This document shows, piece by piece, positions 37,624 to 39,682 of a DNA stretch of 39,682 nucleotides. The stretch is from a virus. How positions within the stretch are numbered: the stretch's first letter is position 1; every line of letters starts with the position of its first letter. The translations under genes were made by a program, and so were the position numbers. The notes beneath the pieces are model-generated. The model was not told the origin of the DNA. It was given only the letters and a program-made list of their open reading frames with translations, and made no database searches. Location: positions 1-39,682 of the IMG/VR virus record IMGVR_UViG_3300044701_003470; one strand, given 5' to 3'.

Positions 37624-37853
37624 AGCGCTTCACGACCACCGCCTCGCACCTGCTGGTGAGCTGTCTCGTCGTGCTCGTGATCGTGCCGCTCGCGCTGGCC
37701 GGGGTGGTGATCCTCACCCCCTTCGCGCTGGGCCGGGCGATCGCCACGATCCTCGAGAGCCGCTCGACGCTGCTCCTGCTGCTCCTGCTGGGGAGCTGCA
37801 GCCACCCGCGCGATCTGAACGAGCTGCCGGCTCCCTGCGCGGAGGTCCGGTGA
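37620..37853 (+). CDS. Small membrane protein, possible lipoprotein, 77 aa
   Basis: Two hydrophobic stretches are seen (residues 9-35, ASHLLVSCLVVLVIVPLALAGVVIL; and 47-58, STLLLLLLLGSC). The second ends in LGSC, a lipobox-like site, so an odd lipidated end is possible. The start GTG 37620 overlaps the HNH stop and its end overlaps the next GTG. The function is unknown. Confidence 0.6.
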   Translation: MKRFTTTASHLLVSCLVVLVIVPLALAGVVILTPFALGRAIATILESRSTLLLLLLLGSCSHPRDLNELPAPCAEVR

Positions 37854-38113
37854 ACGTCTCCTACCTGCACGAGTTCGCCGATCCCTTCGACGTCTTCGTG
37901 CGCGAGCTGGGCGAGGGCTCAGCGCGCGTGATGATCTGGGGCTCGGTGAACGCCAACCCGCAGTTCCTCGTCAGGCTCTACGGCTCGGGGAAGGTGGTCG
38001 TGGTGGATATGACCGACCTGCGCGTGGCCGGGAACCCGGGCGATCCGCGCGACGGGCTGCCGGGCTGGGAGATCCCCACGCTCTGGCGGCCGCTGCCGGA
38101 GCTCGAGCTATGA
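37850..38113 (+). CDS. Hypothetical protein, 87 aa
   Basis: A GTG start (MNVSYLHEFADPFDVFVRELGEG) is followed by a beta-rich fold (ARVMIWGSVNANPQFLVRLYGSGKVVVVDM) and a C-terminal Pro-rich tail. It overlaps both neighbours by four bases. I do not recognise it. Confidence 0.6.
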   Translation: MNVSYLHEFADPFDVFVRELGEGSARVMIWGSVNANPQFLVRLYGSGKVVVVDMTDLRVAGNPGDPRDGLPGWEIPTLWRPLPELEL

Positions 38114-38937
38114 TGCGTATCCTTTCGCTCGGTGCCGGCGTCCAGTCGTCTACGGTCGCGCTGCTGATCGCCTCGGGGGAGATCGCCCCAGTCGATGCGG
38201 CCATCTTCTCGGACACGCAGTGGGAGCCGCGCGGCGTGTACGACTGGCTCGACTGGCTGGATGCCGAGATCCAGCGCTCTCCGAACCCGTTCCCGATCCA
38301 CCGCGTCACGGCCGGCAATATCCGCGAGGGCATCCTCGCGAAGCAGAACGCGACGGGGCAGCGCTTTGCCTCGGTCCCGTGGTTTGTCCGCTCACCGGAC
38401 GGAACGATGGGGATGGTCCGCCGGCAATGCACCTACGAGTACAAGCTGGCCCCGCTCACGCGCGAGAAGCGCCGGCTGCTCGGCTACGCGCCGCGGCAGC
38501 GCATCCCGGTCGGATCGTGCGAGACCCTGATCGGGATCTCGCTCGACGAGGCGATCCGGGCAAAGGAGTCGATGGAGCGCTGGAACACGAACGTCTTTCC
38601 GCTGCTCGACCTCCGGATGACGCGGCAGGACTGCCTGCGGTGGATGGAGAGCAAGGGCTACCCGCGGCCGCCGAAGTCGTCCTGCATCGGCTGTCCGTTT
38701 CACTCCGACGCGCAATGGCGTGAGATCAAGGCAGATCCTGAGGCGTGGTCGGACGTGGTGCAGATCGATCGGGCGATCCGCAAACCAGTGGGCAAGATGC
38801 GCGGCGAGCAGTTTATGCACCGATCGGCGACCCCCCTCGAGGACGTGGACTTCTCAACGCCCGAGGAGCGCGGGCAGGGGACGCTGTTCGGCGAGGATGG
38901 GTTCGGCAACGAATGCGAGGGGATGTGCGGTGTCTGA
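38110..38937 (+). CDS. PP-loop (PAPS-reductase/adenine nucleotide alpha-hydrolase-like) protein, 275 aa
   Basis: The start MMRILSLGAGVQSSTVALL holds the PP-loop (SLGAGVQSS), which binds ATP and adenylates or activates a substrate in PAPS reductases, tRNA thiolases and DndC-like DNA-sulfur enzymes. Cys residues lie at RRQCTYEYK and at SSCIGCPFH, and the C-terminus has another Cys pair (ECEGMC). This may ligate a metal or iron-sulfur cluster, as in several PP-loop proteins. No Dnd partner is seen. A DNA or tRNA modification role is possible. Confidence 0.7.
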   Translation: MMRILSLGAGVQSSTVALLIASGEIAPVDAAIFSDTQWEPRGVYDWLDWLDAEIQRSPNPFPIHRVTAGNIREGILAKQNATGQRFASVPWFVRSPDGTMGMVRRQCTYEYKLAPLTREKRRLLGYAPRQRIPVGSCETLIGISLDEAIRAKESMERWNTNVFPLLDLRMTRQDCLRWMESKGYPRPPKSSCIGCPFHSDAQWREIKADPEAWSDVVQIDRAIRKPVGKMRGEQFMHRSATPLEDVDFSTPEERGQGTLFGEDGFGNECEGMCGV

Positions 38938-39301
38938 CGTGATCCCTCCCTTCCCCTGCACGAGCTGCGGGGCCTGCTGCCGGCGTCTGGGGCGGGTCCT
39001 CGAGCTGCGCGAGATCAACACCCTGCTCAACCCCGTGCTGGGGGAGGCGCTGGCAGCCTTCCCCTACGCGGCCCGGCCCGACGGCTCGTGCGAGAAGCTC
39101 GAGGGGAACCTCTGCTCGGTCTACGAGACCCGCCCCGATCTCTGCCGGGTGGAGGTGATGCGCGAGCGGCACCAGTTCTCGCGCGCGATCCACTACGCCG
39201 TGGCCGCTGAGTCGTGCAACGCGATGCAGGAGGAGGACGGGATGGACCCGTCCTACCGCGTCGCTCTTCCCGAGGAGCTCCCCGATGGCTGGCGACTTTG
39301 A
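38930..39301 (+). CDS. YkgJ-type Cys-rich (zinc/iron-binding) protein, 123 aa
   Basis: The protein has CTSCGACCRR near the start, then NLCSVYETRPDLCRVEV about 60 residues on. This is the CxxCxxCC...C...C spacing of the YkgJ/UPF0153 family that binds zinc or iron-sulfur. GTG 38930 overlaps the PP-loop gene by eight bases, so the two are co-translated and may act together. The family's function is poorly known; a metal or cluster donor for its neighbour is inference. Confidence 0.75.
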   Translation: MSDVIPPFPCTSCGACCRRLGRVLELREINTLLNPVLGEALAAFPYAARPDGSCEKLEGNLCSVYETRPDLCRVEVMRERHQFSRAIHYAVAAESCNAMQEEDGMDPSYRVALPEELPDGWRL

Positions 39302-39524
39302 CCTTTCACCCGACGACTATGCCGAGGATCACCCGTCCGATCACCGCCCGTTCCGTCACCCGCCGGGCTCGCACCACGCCCGCGGAGCCGGCTGCACCTG
39401 CCCGATCATCAGCAACGCCTACGGCCGAGGCACCGACGCCGGCGTCAGCGAGCGGCTCTTCGTCATCGACCCCGGCTGCCAGTATCACCTTCCGGCTGCC
39501 CCTCCCGCCGAATCTCGCGAATAG
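39285..39524 (+). CDS. Small Cys/His protein, 79 aa, overlapping the RusA frame
   Basis: ATG 39285 overlaps the YkgJ-like gene by 17 bases. The protein starts MAGDFDLSPDDYAEDHPSDHRP and has CTCPIISNAYGRGTDAG then a His/Cys end (PGCQYH), a pattern recalling small phage zinc proteins. About 200 bases of it overlap the RusA N-terminal extension in another frame. Overlap at both ends and the Cys pattern favour it as genuine. Confidence 0.6.
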   Translation: MAGDFDLSPDDYAEDHPSDHRPFRHPPGSHHARGAGCTCPIISNAYGRGTDAGVSERLFVIDPGCQYHLPAAPPAESRE

Positions 39525-39682
39525 CCGGATGCACTGGACGGTGAAGCACCGCGAGAAGCAGCGCTACGCGGCCGCGGTCTACGCCCTCCAGATGGCCGGG
39601 AAGCTGCCCACGATCCCCTTCCCGCCCTACAAGCGCGTGACGGTCTCGGCGACGCTGGTCGTCGGGAACGAGATGGATCACG
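39319..39682 (+). CDS. rusA: RusA-like Holliday junction resolvase, N-terminal part (gene split by contig ends)
   Basis: The frame holds FRLPLPPNLANSRMHW (39490-39537), the usual RusA start region, then a long segment HREKQRYAAAVYALQMAGKL. It runs off the window in SATLVVGNEMDH, which joins in frame to the left end (bases 1-189). Its only upstream ATG is 39319, giving a 57-residue Ala/Pro/Ser/Thr-rich extension over another gene. ATG 39529 would remove the conserved PPNLANSR part. The true start is therefore uncertain. Without the 28-base overlap the joined gene is 39319-39654 plus 1-189. Confidence 0.75.
   Translation, partial: MPRITRPITARSVTRRARTTPAEPAAPARSSATPTAEAPTPASASGSSSSTPAASITFRLPLPPNLANSRMHWTVKHREKQRYAAAVYALQMAGKLPTIPFPPYKRVTVSATLVVGNEMDH
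39655..39682. repeat. Contig-end overlap, right copy
   Basis: A 28-base match to bases 1-28 with one difference (T at 39662). It supports circular assembly; the difference (Val versus Asp codon) may be a population variant or an error. Confidence 0.85.

Overview
The window is an almost complete genome of a short-tailed (podovirus-like), GC-rich double-stranded DNA phage. It has a terminase, a large portal, a coat protein, a connector/nozzle pair and a fibre with a self-cleaving chaperone. Instead of a tape measure it carries a block of large internal or ejection proteins, followed by a lysis cassette. I see no phage RNA polymerase, DNA polymerase, integrase, tRNA or CRISPR array. The host cannot be named from the sequence; the base composition and AGGAG-type ribosome sites fit a high-GC bacterium. 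The last 28 bases (39655-39682) repeat bases 1-28 with one mismatch, and one RusA reading frame runs across the two ends. The molecule is therefore circular as assembled, or circularly permuted, with about 39,654 unique bases.

Layout. (1) 468-2433, minus strand: nine small, tightly packed early genes, mostly of unknown function, ending with an HTH protein. (2) About 2434-2632: an AT-rich divergent control region with candidate promoters, a tandem 11-bp repeat and DnaA-box-like sites. (3) 2632-18488, plus: packaging, head and tail genes (terminase, decoration-like proteins, portal, scaffold, coat, connector, nozzle, S74 fibre). (4) 18492-29362, plus: internal/ejection proteins. Two of them (24935-27265 and 27449-29362) share an N-terminal module of about 110 residues but have unrelated C-terminal parts; a lone minus-strand gene with early-type signals sits between them. 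(5) 29384-30861: two small membrane proteins, a Cys/His/Asn endolysin and a spanin-like protein. (6) 30967-35523, plus: small HTH regulator, exonuclease, ERF annealing protein with an SSB-like tail, metallophosphoesterase, HExxH protein and a PD-(D/E)xK-like protein. (7) 35704 through the contig ends to 485, plus: replication initiator with internal iterons, loader-like protein, zinc-ribbon proteins, HNH nuclease, PP-loop (PAPS-reductase-like) protein, CxxCxxCC protein and RusA resolvase.

How it may work together. A palindrome built from GGTGCA/TGCACC half-sites lies 7-8 bp downstream of the -10 box of two promoters, one for the block at 30.9 kb and one for the initiator at 35.5 kb. The same half-sites form a 22-23 bp iteron array inside the initiator gene. 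This suggests that one DNA-binding protein, most simply the initiator, couples origin firing to repression of both early transcription units. In addition, an 11-base ribosome-site motif (CAGGAGACCAG) precedes several early genes and the lone minus-strand gene. Its 9-base complement lies in the apical loop of a long hairpin in the initiator mRNA leader. If real, this would be an RNA-level switch from early expression to replication. That part is inference and has not been tested.
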